Positions 8,301 to 17,013 of a stretch of 64,000 nt of DNA are shown piece by piece. The position numbers and the translations under genes are program-made. Every line of letters begins with the position of its first letter. Within the stretch, counting starts at the first letter, position 1. Origin of the DNA: Pirellulales bacterium (lineage in GTDB: Bacteria > Planctomycetota > Planctomycetia > Pirellulales > JAEUIK01); NCBI GenBank assembly GCA_019745975.1, contig JAIESQ010000035.1, positions 62,001 through 126,000 of the forward strand, in the 5' to 3' direction. Below the pieces are notes generated by a model. It saw only the letters and a program-made list of their open reading frames with translations, was not told where the DNA came from and did no database searches.

Positions 8301-9107
8301 CTATTTGAAATCGTTGCCGACGTATCGCACCTTGACGCGCTCGACCGGCACCAACGCGCGCGATCCGTTTTCTAGTTGCACGGGCCAGAGCTCGTGCTGT
8401 TGCTCGATCGCGTGCCCCGACCGCTCGAGAGCCCGCTTCACGTATGCAGGTAGCGCCGGACTGGGCTGACCGCCCGACAAGCTCTCGTCGCCAGGCAATC
8501 CGCTGGGGAGCCAGATCGGGCTTGCTTCGCCGGTGTCGTCGTCCGCCGCGCTGGCGAGCGCTGCATCGAGCGCGGAGGCCAATTCGGTCGGAGCCAATTG
8601 ACCTGGCGGACTAAAGTCGCTCGCTTTGTCGGCGACGGGAGCGGTTGCGACGATGGCTTGATCGGTAACCAGATCGGTGGTCGGTGCACTTCCGCCGTGC
8701 GCTGCGAGCCCCTCGGGGCCGTGAGTGGGTATCCTTCGCGACGCGACGCCGAGGCCGAAGGCAATCATGAATGTGGCGGCGACGGCCAGCAGCGTACCTG
8801 CGCGATCGAGCCAGCGCCGCGATGCAGACCGTCGTAGCACAGTGCCTTGCTGGGCAGTGCGAGTTGGGGTAGTAGTTGCCACGGTGACTGTCGACTCGAG
8901 CCCGCCACCAGCTCTGCCCGATCCCATAACGGGATCATTGAGCCACGCGGAAAAATCCTCGCCCCAGCTTTGCGACTCAAGGAACGCCAGCGCACAGCGC
9001 CGCCAGCCTCCCGACTCTTGCTCCAGTCGCTGTAAGAGCTCGCGCCGTGCCTCGGGCGAGAGTTCTCCGTCGACGAGGCGATCGAGTAGTTGTTGTTCGT
9101 CGGACAT
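8301..9107 (-). CDS. membrane anti-sigma factor-like protein
   Basis: This 268-residue protein has a short N-terminal anti-sigma-like helical region (MSDEQQLLDRLVDGELSPEARRELLQRL), typical of planctomycete anti-sigma factors. One transmembrane segment follows (AGTLLAVAATFMIAFGLGVA, about residues 105-130). The periplasmic part ends in a segment mentioning PAYVKRALERSGHAIEQQH and VPVERVKVRYVGND. It sits immediately downstream of an ECF-like sigma gene and upstream of the PDZ gene on the same strand. It probably tethers the sigma factor to the membrane; no zinc motif is visible. Confidence 0.75.
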   Translation of the reverse strand: MSDEQQLLDRLVDGELSPEARRELLQRLEQESGGWRRCALAFLESQSWGEDFSAWLNDPVMGSGRAGGGLESTVTVATTTPTRTAQQGTVLRRSASRRWLDRAGTLLAVAATFMIAFGLGVASRRIPTHGPEGLAAHGGSAPTTDLVTDQAIVATAPVADKASDFSPPGQLAPTELASALDAALASAADDDTGEASPIWLPSGLPGDESLSGGQPSPALPAYVKRALERSGHAIEQQHELWPVQLENGSRALVPVERVKVRYVGNDFK

Positions 9108-9177
9108 GATTTGAGGTTCGTTCCTAGAGTCGCCCCGGTATCGACGTTGGCATCCATCGTGCGATTACGAATCCCAG

Positions 9178-9771
9178 TCAGGCGCCGTGTGCCAGTTCAG
9201 CCGGCGCGACCGCGGCGAGTGCTTGCCGCAGCCGCTGTCGGGCCCGATGCAGCCGGGCCTCAACCGCGCTGTGGCTGATGCCCAGGTGCTCGGCCAGTTC
9301 GTGATAGTTCCAATTCTCGGTGTATTTGAGGAGCAGGATTTCGGCGTCGCGCGGCGCCAGCCGACTTAGTCCTTCGCGGACCAGCCTGGCCCGCTCGTCG
9401 GCAATCAACCAGTCGAGTGGATCGGCTTCCCGACAGTCACTTTCCAGCGGTCGACGATGTTCGCCGAACCGATCGGCCAGTCGCTGCCGTCGACCGGCCT
9501 TGCGCCGATACAACAAGGCCTGCAGCACCGCGGTGCGGTAGAGCCAGGGGGACACCTTCGTCGCGTCGCGCAGGGGAGCCTGCTGGCGGAGCGCGGCCAG
9601 CGACACCTCCTGCAGCACCTCGTCGACTGCGCCCCGCTGCCCTAGCCGCGCAGCCACGACCGTTCGCAGCCAGCGTTCGTGGCGCGCCAGTTCGGCAGGC
9701 CAATCGATCGCGGCCACGTCCGCAGCCGCCTGGCGCGAGCCAGGGTCTTCGGCGGGACTTGGGGTCGCCAT
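9178..9771 (-). CDS. ECF-type RNA polymerase sigma factor
   Basis: From the ATG at 9771 the product is about 197 residues. Region 2 includes DEVLQEVSLAALRQQ and DATKVSPWLYRTAVLQALLYRRK; region 4 includes LAPRDAEILLLKYTENWNYHELAEHLGISHSAVEARLHRARQRL. This is the planctomycete-type ECF arrangement. An earlier in-frame start at 9870 is possible, but the extra residues look non-coding. The anti-sigma-like gene follows 70 bp downstream, then the PDZ gene, making a three-gene signalling module. The signal is unknown. Confidence 0.87.
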   Translation of the reverse strand: MATPSPAEDPGSRQAAADVAAIDWPAELARHERWLRTVVAARLGQRGAVDEVLQEVSLAALRQQAPLRDATKVSPWLYRTAVLQALLYRRKAGRRQRLADRFGEHRRPLESDCREADPLDWLIADERARLVREGLSRLAPRDAEILLLKYTENWNYHELAEHLGISHSAVEARLHRARQRLRQALAAVAPAELAHGA

Positions 9772-9948
9772 GACTGTGAGAATAGTTGCCGAGCGGGTGG
9801 GAATTCTTGCCGGAGGATTGCGAGCGATCGAGCAGTTCCGGCGATTGAATTCTATCTGTCGCCGGCGCAAGGCGTTAGCGATTGTCAGTCGCCGATGCTG
9901 GCAAGGCGCCCTGACGATGCGGCTCGAATTAGCGTTCAGCGGCGGGTT

Positions 9949-10842
9949 TTACCGGGAGGACGTCGCCAACGGACGGTCGGCCGTGGAAGCGGGGGATGGC
10001 GTCGCGGCCGAATGCCCGCGGCCCTGCCAATGCCGCATCGACGTCGTGACGCCGAACCAGCGACCGACAGCGTCGAACAGCCGGGTCGGCAGAATCCCGC
10101 GCAGCACGGGTGTGATGTAAGCAAGCCGGGGCGCCAGCAGATAGATCTTGTCGCGTTCGATCGCCCGCACGATTTTTTCGGCCAGCGAATCCGTTTCCAG
10201 GAAAGTGGTTTGCCGTATCGCTGTCGCTCCGGCGAACAGGCCGGTATTGACGAAGCTGGGGCAAACGGCGGTCACGCGCACATGGCGCTGTCCTAACTCT
10301 GCAAGCTCCAAGCGAATGCCGTCGGAGAAGCCCAGCACCGCCCATTTGCTCGATGCGTACGTCGTGCCATAAGGCAACCCAATATAGGCGCTGGCGCTGG
10401 CGATGTTCACCAGATGTCCTGCTGGGCGCGAGATCAAGTCGGGCAAGAAGGCGTGGGTCATCGCCACCAGGCCAAGCGTGTTGACTTCGTAGGTGGTGCG
10501 ATGGCGCGCCAGGGGCACGTCGAGAAACGTTCCGCCGAAGACCAGGCCCGCATTGTTCACCAGGATGTCGATCGGGCCGTGCGTGTGATGGACTTCGTCG
10601 CGTAGGGCAAGGATCGCCGCTTCGTCGGTAACGTCGAGCGGGTAGGCGCTGATTGAGGGGCGCTTCGGCGCGTTGTAAGTGACCTGCGTTCGCAGCTCGG
10701 CGGCCGTTGCTGCGAGCAGGTCTTCGCGCACGTCGGTGAGCACGACGTCGCAACCGCGGCGGGCGAGCACCAGCGCCGTGGCCCGACCAATGCCTTGGGC
10801 AGCACCCGTGATGAGCACGCGCTTGCCGGCAAGCTGGGTCAT
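9949..10842 (-). CDS. short-chain dehydrogenase/reductase
   Basis: A classical SDR of about 297 residues. It has the nucleotide-binding GxxxGxG motif in LITGAAQGIGRATAL, NNAG in ILVNNAGLVFGG, catalytic Ser in VNIASASAYIGL and the active-site pair Tyr/Lys in YASSK. I chose the ATG at 10842 because it overlaps the ferredoxin stop as ATGA; a start four codons earlier (10854) is also open. The C-terminal RLAYITPVLRGILPTRLFD resembles membrane-associated SDRs that act on lipids or retinoid-like substrates. It is coupled to a 2Fe-2S ferredoxin gene; the substrate is unknown. Confidence 0.9.
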   Translation of the reverse strand: MTQLAGKRVLITGAAQGIGRATALVLARRGCDVVLTDVREDLLAATAAELRTQVTYNAPKRPSISAYPLDVTDEAAILALRDEVHHTHGPIDILVNNAGLVFGGTFLDVPLARHRTTYEVNTLGLVAMTHAFLPDLISRPAGHLVNIASASAYIGLPYGTTYASSKWAVLGFSDGIRLELAELGQRHVRVTAVCPSFVNTGLFAGATAIRQTTFLETDSLAEKIVRAIERDKIYLLAPRLAYITPVLRGILPTRLFDAVGRWFGVTTSMRHWQGRGHSAATPSPASTADRPLATSSR

Positions 10843-11198
10843 TTGTTCGTCCATTCAACCGGTTGCGGAGCCAATTCGTCGGTCGGCCGTTTACCAGCGT
10901 CGGCGCGACCGCTGCCGGCCAGGCGACTGATCGCCCGGACCGACATATCGTGATCGCATTCAATCTGGCAGCTCAAGCGGATGCCGCTGAGCCCGCGCGC
11001 CGCCAGCACGTTCTTCTCGGCGACCGTCATTTTTTCGGGTTCACCTGAGATGAACTCGACGCGGCAAGTGGTACAGCGGGCATTGCCGCCGCACGCGTGC
11101 AATTGGTCGATCCCAGCCTCGTCGATGAGGGCCAGCACCAAGCGCTTGTCGGACGGCACTTCAAACTCGCCCACTCCTTCGACGGTCAACTTCGGCAC
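10839..11198 (-). CDS. 2Fe-2S ferredoxin
   Basis: A 119-residue plant/adrenodoxin-type ferredoxin. The cluster ligands are clear: ACGGNARCTTCRVEF gives three Cys, and the fourth is in GIRLSCQIECD. It transfers single electrons to an oxidoreductase. Its stop codon overlaps the SDR start, so the two are made together, although classical SDRs use NAD(P)H and need no ferredoxin. The C-terminal 25 residues are low-complexity and probably disordered. Confidence 0.93.
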   Translation of the reverse strand: MPKLTVEGVGEFEVPSDKRLVLALIDEAGIDQLHACGGNARCTTCRVEFISGEPEKMTVAEKNVLAARGLSGIRLSCQIECDHDMSVRAISRLAGSGRADAGKRPTDELAPQPVEWTNK

Positions 11199-11266
11199 AA
11201 AGACTTCCTTTTGCTAGGGCACTTGACGCTGACTGGCGACAAACTTGTGTGGATTCTACTGGAGGG

Positions 11267-12223
11267 TCACTCAACGGGCACTACGGCGATGTCGATCTGC
11301 CCTTGGAAGGACTCACCGTGCCGCAGCACGCGCAACCCGGCCGCGATGCCGCGACCTTCGAGCACGAAGGCGTCGGGCACCGCCGTGTAGGGTTCGATGC
11401 AGATCGCCTCGCGATGCGGCGGGTTGTAAACGACACAGGCCGTGAACTCGGGGCCAAAGGTCATCTCGATCGCGCGGTGCGTCGCTGGGTCCTCGATCGC
11501 CGTGTGGCACTCGCCCGCCGCGAACATGAGGCCGCCAAACACGTCGTCGAGCTTCGTTTCGCTAAACGGCATGCCGGACGCGAGCTGCGCGGCCACGCCG
11601 CCCGTTTCGGTCTTGCCGGTCGGAAGCATATTCTCCAACGGCCAACGATCTCCGGCGGGCACGCGGACGATACAACCCGCCGCGTTATCGCCTCCCAGTG
11701 GCGGCACGCGAAAGTAGGGGTGCGTGCCGAACCAAAACGGCAGCAGTCCCTCGCCGGGGTTGTCGATCGCGATCCGTGACCGAAGCGTGTCGCGACGCAG
11801 TTCGTAGCTGACGCGAATGCGAAAGTCGGCGGGCCAGCGCTTGAGCACGGCCGGGTTGTCGCGGCCGGCATGATACTCACCGACGACTTTGTTTCCGGTT
11901 TGCTCGATTACGCGCCAGGGCACGCCGAGCACGAAGCCGTGGATGCCATTGCCGATGCCGTCGCCGGCCTCAAGTTCGTACTTCTTGCCTTCATAGACGT
12001 ACGCCGCCTTGCCGATGCGGCCCGCGAAGGGAAACAACAGCGGAATGCCGCTGGCCGAGGCGCGCTGCTTGCCCGACGCAAAACTCGGCTGGGCCCAGAG
12101 CAGCTCGGTGGAGCGCCCGGCGTGCTGCACCTGAAAGCTGTAACAGTTGAAGCCGTAGCCCGCCAAGACGTGAGCTTCACTGCCGGCTTGTTCGTCCTTA
12201 AGTACGACTTCTTCAACGGCCAT
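11267..12223 (-). CDS. aldose 1-epimerase family protein
   Basis: The 318-residue protein matches the galactose-mutarotase fold. Key landmarks are GIPLLFPFAGRIG near residue 60, the NGIHGFVLGVPWRV segment with the conserved His, FWFGTHPYFRVP with the catalytic His of the family, and a C-terminal ICIEPYTAVPDAF containing the catalytic Glu. The family interconverts alpha and beta anomers of hexoses or hexose phosphates. It is likely cytoplasmic, as no signal peptide is seen. It is encoded just downstream of a polytopic membrane protein on the same strand; the exact sugar cannot be named. Confidence 0.9.
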   Translation of the reverse strand: MAVEEVVLKDEQAGSEAHVLAGYGFNCYSFQVQHAGRSTELLWAQPSFASGKQRASASGIPLLFPFAGRIGKAAYVYEGKKYELEAGDGIGNGIHGFVLGVPWRVIEQTGNKVVGEYHAGRDNPAVLKRWPADFRIRVSYELRRDTLRSRIAIDNPGEGLLPFWFGTHPYFRVPPLGGDNAAGCIVRVPAGDRWPLENMLPTGKTETGGVAAQLASGMPFSETKLDDVFGGLMFAAGECHTAIEDPATHRAIEMTFGPEFTACVVYNPPHREAICIEPYTAVPDAFVLEGRGIAAGLRVLRHGESFQGQIDIAVVPVE

Positions 12224-12256
12224 GCTGGCGGCTCCAGGACAACGATGTTGCGCCGG

Positions 12257-13303
12257 CTAGTCGACCGATCGGTTGCTTGCCGACAACGGACGTGAACCGC
12301 GGGCCAGGTTTTCTGTGCGCAGCGTGACAGGTCGACACGCTTCGGGCAAGTGGGGGCGACGGGCCTGATGCTCGTGTCGATGCTGGTCGCGGATCGACAG
12401 TCGTGTGGCAACCATCAACGTGACGATGCCGATCACCAGAGCGGCACTGCGGCGAACGAGCCGCGATTCGACCTGCCCCAACGTCATGCTCGCCAGCAAG
12501 TGCAAAAGCGCCAGGCTGGCGACGACCGCCGCGATCAACAAGCCCGTGGCGATCGCGCTGCGCCCCATAAGCAGGTGCTGCGATGCGGTGGGTAGCGTGG
12601 TGAGCAACCACAATCCCAGCGGCATTTGCAGCCCCATGGCCACCAGGGCGACCCAAGCGCCGAACGACGTGCTGTGCTGGTCGACCGGCGCCGTCGCCAG
12701 GTCGTCGACGGCCACGTGCGCGCGACGCCAGGGTCGCATGGCCAGCACTCCCGTCACCGCGAACGACGCCAGCCAAAAATGCAGCACGCGAGCGATCGTT
12801 TCGCGATCGGTCAACAACTCGCGGAAGTTGATTGTCGTTCCCCACAGCTCGGACCGTTGCCCCACGACGCTGACGATCGTGAACAGCGCTGGAAAGTGAT
12901 AGCCCAGATTCGTGCCGGCCACAATTGCCAGCAGTCGATGCCAACCGCGCCGCTGCCAGCGATCGTAGCCGTACCAATAGGCCAGCATGCAGGCGAGATA
13001 GATCAAGAGTTCTGCACCGCCGAACCACCAGCGTGAGACGGGCATCGTCCGCAGCGCTTCGATGTCGGCCGGCGCGCCGCGCCACAAGAGCCAGGCCAAT
13101 TGAATGAAGCCCAGCGCCACTCCGACCAAAAAGAGCCACAGACAATCGCCCGCCAAGCGGCGACCAACGCGGGCCAATGCCGCATCGCCGCCCCGCCTTG
13201 CGCGCCAGTCGCAGAGCACACACACGAACGGCGCCGCCGTGGCGACGCCCACCGCCAGAAGATGGGCCGAAAGTACGATGACCTCAAATAGGCGGATCGA
13301 CAT
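12257..13303 (-). CDS. polytopic inner-membrane protein, unknown function
   Basis: The 348-residue product has about seven hydrophobic segments (for example VIVLSAHLLAVGVATAAPFV, LWLFLVGVALGFIQLAWLLW, LLIYLACMLAYWYGY, VLHFWLASFAVTGVLAM, WVALVAMGLQMPLGLWLLTT, GLLIAAVVASLALLHLLASM, AALVIGIVTLMVATRL). Several membrane-embedded His residues (SAHLL, GYHFPALF, LHFWLAS) are reminiscent of haem-binding cytochrome subunits such as the bd-oxidase subunit I family, but this is only a resemblance. A His/Arg-rich tail follows the last segment. Function unknown. Confidence 0.7.
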   Translation of the reverse strand: MSIRLFEVIVLSAHLLAVGVATAAPFVCVLCDWRARRGGDAALARVGRRLAGDCLWLFLVGVALGFIQLAWLLWRGAPADIEALRTMPVSRWWFGGAELLIYLACMLAYWYGYDRWQRRGWHRLLAIVAGTNLGYHFPALFTIVSVVGQRSELWGTTINFRELLTDRETIARVLHFWLASFAVTGVLAMRPWRRAHVAVDDLATAPVDQHSTSFGAWVALVAMGLQMPLGLWLLTTLPTASQHLLMGRSAIATGLLIAAVVASLALLHLLASMTLGQVESRLVRRSAALVIGIVTLMVATRLSIRDQHRHEHQARRPHLPEACRPVTLRTENLARGSRPLSASNRSVD

Positions 13304-13579
13304 ATCTAAGGGTTACCGCGATGGTTGCAATAATCTGATCAATGCAGAGTTTACAAATGAGGCTGCCGGCGATGCCCCATTCGCCGAAAGGCCCGTAGCG
13401 TTGCTCGCGTAGCGATGAATATAGGAGGGCTCGGCGATTCGGCCAATCGACGGCCTCGGGAGGTAGGTTCGTCGCCGTCGTGCCAAGTCGTGGGTCAGTG
13501 GTTAGAATGTTGGCCACGACGCCGGCCGCAGGCCTAGGTAATCGCCGAAGGATAGATGACGGACGCCGGCGTGGTTTGC
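13304..13579. other. intergenic region upstream of tRNA-Val
   Basis: About 275 bp between a minus-strand membrane-protein gene and the plus-strand tRNA. It should hold both divergent promoters. A weak minus-strand frame crosses it but has no support. No repeat or hairpin stands out. Confidence 0.3.
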
Positions 13580-13655
<76 letters not shown>

Positions 13656-13742
13656 GTAGGGTAGGTTTGGTCCGAGCGCTGACGGCACTTCGCCGACGCA
13701 ATTCAGCTAGCTGCGTCATCACCGCCGAGTATCGCATCGAGT

Positions 13743-14483
13743 ATGACCGACGACGTTCGCCCAATCTTTGTCGTGGGCTCTCCGCGCTCCGGCACCACGC
13801 TGATGCGTTCGATCCTCGACGCGCATCCCTCGATTGTCTGTCCGCCGTGGGAAACCGGCATTTTTGTCGAACTGGCCAGCCTGCTCGATCGCTTTGAGAA
13901 GACGCAAGCCAAGCACCACTTCCTAACGGACGACGCCACGATCTGGCAATGGGTGCGCCAAACCGTTGACGAATTGATGGCACGGGTTACGGGTTCATGC
14001 GTCAAGCCCCGCTGGGCCGAAAAGACGCCGGTCCACGTGTTGCATATGGAGCTCATCCATCGAGTCTATCCGCGGGCGCAGTTCGTGCACATCATCCGCA
14101 ACGGCTACGAAGTGGTGCGGTCACTGCAGAACATGAGCTGGGCTCCAGACTACGTGCGCGGCAACGCCCGTATTTGGGTCAACTATGTGCGCGCCGGTCG
14201 CGCGGCGGCCGGCAAGTTGCCCGCGGGCTTGTATCACGAGCTGCGCTACGACGAGTTGGTCAACGAACCGGAGCGGCACTTGCGTCAGTTGTGTGAGTTC
14301 CTTGGCGAGCCGTTCGCGTCGCAGATGCTGGATTTCGACAAGCCGCAGAACAGCTCGTTTGGCCTCGCGCGCGAGCCGATCTCGGCCGACGTCAAGCGCG
14401 ACTATCGCGAGCTCTCGCGCCTGCAGCGGTGGGCGTTCAATCAGGTGGCTGGTGGCCTGATGCGCGAGCTGGGTTACCGTTGA
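13743..14483 (+). CDS. sulfotransferase family protein
   Basis: The 246-residue protein has the 5'-phosphosulfate-binding loop near the N-terminus (FVVGSPRSGTTLMRSIL, residues 9-25) and the 3'-phosphate-binding segment FVHIIRNGYEVVRSL (about residues 118-132). WAEKTPVH lies between them. The family moves sulfate from PAPS to hydroxyl or amino groups of sugars, lipids or proteins. Planctomycetes encode many such enzymes. The acceptor is not predictable. It is followed by the secretion/pilus operon, on the same strand but separated by about 110 bp. Confidence 0.93.
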   Translation: MTDDVRPIFVVGSPRSGTTLMRSILDAHPSIVCPPWETGIFVELASLLDRFEKTQAKHHFLTDDATIWQWVRQTVDELMARVTGSCVKPRWAEKTPVHVLHMELIHRVYPRAQFVHIIRNGYEVVRSLQNMSWAPDYVRGNARIWVNYVRAGRAAAGKLPAGLYHELRYDELVNEPERHLRQLCEFLGEPFASQMLDFDKPQNSSFGLAREPISADVKRDYRELSRLQRWAFNQVAGGLMRELGYR

Positions 14484-14592
14484 CGACGAATCCCACTCGC
14501 CAGTCGGCCAAGCATGCGCGACATGTTGCGCGGCCGCGACGGCCCCGAAACGCGAGTTGGTATGGCGATTTCGTCGATTCCCGCCGCCAACT

Positions 14593-15828
14593 ATGCTGAA
14601 AGCCGAGATGTTCACCGAGCTTGCCACGCGCATTGCCAGCTTCGATCCCGGTGCCAGCGACTATGCGCCGCGCGTGGTCGACTACATTCTGGAGGCCGCC
14701 CGCGACTATCACGCCAGCGACGTGCACTTGCGCCCGACGAACGAAGGCCTGTACTGGCAATGGCGGATCGACGGAGTGTTGCAGGAAGTGGCAATGCTGC
14801 CGGCCACCGGGGCAGCGAATGTTGTCGCTCGCTTGAAGGTATTGGCTGAGTTGTTGACTTATCGCAACGATCTTCCTCAGGAAGGACGCATCCGTGCCGG
14901 CACGCCTGCCATCGAGATGCGGTTGAGCACCTTTCCCACTTTGCATGGCGAAAAGGCCGTAGTGCGATTGTTCGCGGCGACGCGCCACCTCGAACAATTG
15001 GACGATTTGCAGTTGCCCGCCGAGATCACGCACACCTTGCGCGAGCTCCTGGGCGAAACCTCGGGCGCGGTGCTCATCACCGGGCCGGCAGGCAGCGGCA
15101 AGACCACGACTGCCTACGCCTGCTTGCGCCATCTGGCCGCGAGCGGAGCACTGCGCAGCCTGGCATCACTCGAAGACCCGATTGAGAGCGAACTACCGGC
15201 GGTGTCGCAATCGCAGGTCAATCTCGCGGCCGGCTTCGACATGGCGACCGGTCTGCGGAGCTTATTGCGGCAAGATCCCGAGGTGCTGTTGGTCGGCGAA
15301 GTGCGCGATCGCGCGACCGCCGAGACGCTGTTGCAAGCGTCGCTCACGGGACATCTGGTCCTCAGCACGTTTCACGCGGGGAGTGCCGCGACGGCGATTC
15401 ATCGATTGCTCGATATGGCAATCGAGCCGTATCTGTTACGCAGCGGGATCCGGGCGATTGTGTCCCAGCGGCTCGTCAGGCGGCTGTGTCAGTGCGCCGT
15501 TCCGAGTGTCAAGCCCGAGGATCACCTTGGCCTTGCCGTCCCGCGCGCGATGCTCGCGCGGGGTTGTCTCGAGTGCCACGGCAGCGGGTACCGTGGGCGG
15601 GTGCCGGTGGCGGAAATGTTGGTGATCGATTCGCCCCGAGTGTGCCGCGCGATACTCGAGCGGGCCGATGCTCCACGGCTCGAGGCGCTGGCCGTCGCGA
15701 CCGGGATGATCACCAGTTTCGAGCGAGCGCGTGCCGCGGTCGCCGCGGGAGTTACCAGCCCGGCCGAGTTGCGGCGCGTGTTCGGGTTTTCCATTGCGGT
15801 GGCGGAAATGCCGCCGGCAAGCGGTTAG
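14593..15828 (+). CDS. GspE/PilB-type secretion ATPase
   Basis: This 411-residue ATPase powers pseudopilus or pilus assembly at the inner membrane. It has the DVHLRP motif of the N2 domain near residue 40, Walker A GPAGSGKTTT (about 164-173), the Asp/Glu boxes around LEDPIE, Walker B VLLVGEVRD and the His box LTGHLVLSTFHAG. Four Cys in LCQCAV and RGCLECHGSG suggest the zinc-binding C-terminal module. It is shorter than a standard GspE and lacks the N1 domain. It heads an operon with three GspF-like and four pilin-like genes. The start is the ATG giving MLKAEMF; an ATG 15 bases later is also possible. Confidence 0.93.
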   Translation: MLKAEMFTELATRIASFDPGASDYAPRVVDYILEAARDYHASDVHLRPTNEGLYWQWRIDGVLQEVAMLPATGAANVVARLKVLAELLTYRNDLPQEGRIRAGTPAIEMRLSTFPTLHGEKAVVRLFAATRHLEQLDDLQLPAEITHTLRELLGETSGAVLITGPAGSGKTTTAYACLRHLAASGALRSLASLEDPIESELPAVSQSQVNLAAGFDMATGLRSLLRQDPEVLLVGEVRDRATAETLLQASLTGHLVLSTFHAGSAATAIHRLLDMAIEPYLLRSGIRAIVSQRLVRRLCQCAVPSVKPEDHLGLAVPRAMLARGCLECHGSGYRGRVPVAEMLVIDSPRVCRAILERADAPRLEALAVATGMITSFERARAAVAAGVTSPAELRRVFGFSIAVAEMPPASG

Positions 15829-15898
15829 AATGCCCGTCGGGCAACGCGACGACCTACCTGGTGGGCGTCGCCATGGGGAACAGAGCTGGGGGCGCCAG

Positions 15899-16978
15899 AT
15901 GTCGACCGAACCGAGCAGTCCGCAACCCGTCAGCACCGCCGAGCTGTTGGCGATGGCGACTGAAGCCGCCGCGCTAGCGCGGGCGGGCTTGCCACTGGAA
16001 CGCGGCCTGCGGACGATCTCGGGTGATGTTCCGCGCGGCTTGCGCGACGCACTTCTGCGGCTTGCCCAACGCTTGGAGCAAGGAGCGTCGCTAGCCGACG
16101 CGTTCGCCGCGGCGGGCAATCGCCTGACACCGACTTTGCGGGTAGTAGTTGCGGCGGGACTCCGCGCGCGTCGGCTGCCGGTGGTCCTCGAGCAGTTCGT
16201 AGCGGCGACTCGAGAGAGGATCGAGTTGCGGCGGCTTGTTTCCGGTGCGTTGATCTACCCGGTTCTCGTCGTCCTGTTGGCGTGCCTGGTGCTGTCGATG
16301 CTCTTGGCGGTGGTCTCCGAGATTGGGGACGGGTTCGAGTCGCTCCGCGCGCCGCTCAAGGGTGCTGCCCGAACGCTCGTGCACTTGCGCGACAGCACCT
16401 GGCTGGCTCCGCCTTGGTTGTTGCTCGGCGTCGCGTTGGCCACTGTGACGAGTTGGCCGCTGTTGGCAATGTTGCAGCGCTGGGCCTGGACGCGTAGTGG
16501 GCCGAGCGCGCATCGCCTGCCGCTCTGTGGGCCACTCGTGGCTGATGCGCGAACGGCGAACTTCGTCGGCCTTTGGCACGTGTTGGCGGAACAAAGCGTG
16601 CCGCTTGCGGAGACGTTGCGGCTGTCGGCCGACGCCTGCGAGAACCGTCCATTGGCGATGCAAGCAGCCCGCGCCGCTTCCCGAGCCGAGCGCGGCGAGA
16701 CCATGGCAGCGGTGGTCAGTGAGCTCGTTAGTTTGCCAGCAAGTGTGCGTTGGTCGATCGCGGTTTCCGGCCAACATGGACAGTTGGCAGCGTCTTTAGC
16801 CGAGATTGCCGCGCTCTATCGCCAGCGGGCGGCGTCGCGCGCTCAAGTCTTGCGCACCGTCCTGCCGGCGCTGCTGGTCATTTTGATGGCGGGCACAGCG
16901 ACGCTGCTCTGCGTGTTGCTGTTGTTTTATCCCTGGACGACGTTATTGCACGAGTTGGCCGAAACGGTCGGCGGCTAA
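15899..16978 (+). CDS. type II secretion F-like inner-membrane protein 1
   Basis: The 359-residue product belongs to the GspF/PilC superfamily. It has two helical cytoplasmic repeats (ALARAGLPLERGLRTIS and LAEQSVPLAETLRLSADAC), each followed by hydrophobic segments (PVLVVLLACLVLSMLLAVVS, WLLLGVALATVTSWPLLAML, LPALLVILMAGTATLLCVLLLF). It would be the platform protein contacting the GspE ATPase. The start is an ATG at 15899 (MSTEPSSPQP) with a GGGGGC-type site upstream. It is the first of three tandem, divergent F-like genes. Confidence 0.85.
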   Translation: MSTEPSSPQPVSTAELLAMATEAAALARAGLPLERGLRTISGDVPRGLRDALLRLAQRLEQGASLADAFAAAGNRLTPTLRVVVAAGLRARRLPVVLEQFVAATRERIELRRLVSGALIYPVLVVLLACLVLSMLLAVVSEIGDGFESLRAPLKGAARTLVHLRDSTWLAPPWLLLGVALATVTSWPLLAMLQRWAWTRSGPSAHRLPLCGPLVADARTANFVGLWHVLAEQSVPLAETLRLSADACENRPLAMQAARAASRAERGETMAAVVSELVSLPASVRWSIAVSGQHGQLAASLAEIAALYRQRAASRAQVLRTVLPALLVILMAGTATLLCVLLLFYPWTTLLHELAETVGG

Positions 16979-17013
16979 GCTGGCAGGTCGCAGTGGAGCG
17001 GGCGTTGAGCATC

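Noticed and set aside
9929-10963. 344-codon Arg-rich minus-strand frame
   Set aside because: Out-of-frame shadow of the SDR and ferredoxin genes.
13284-13517. 77-codon minus-strand frame upstream of the membrane protein
   Set aside because: Overlaps the membrane gene start and shows no family or ribosome site.
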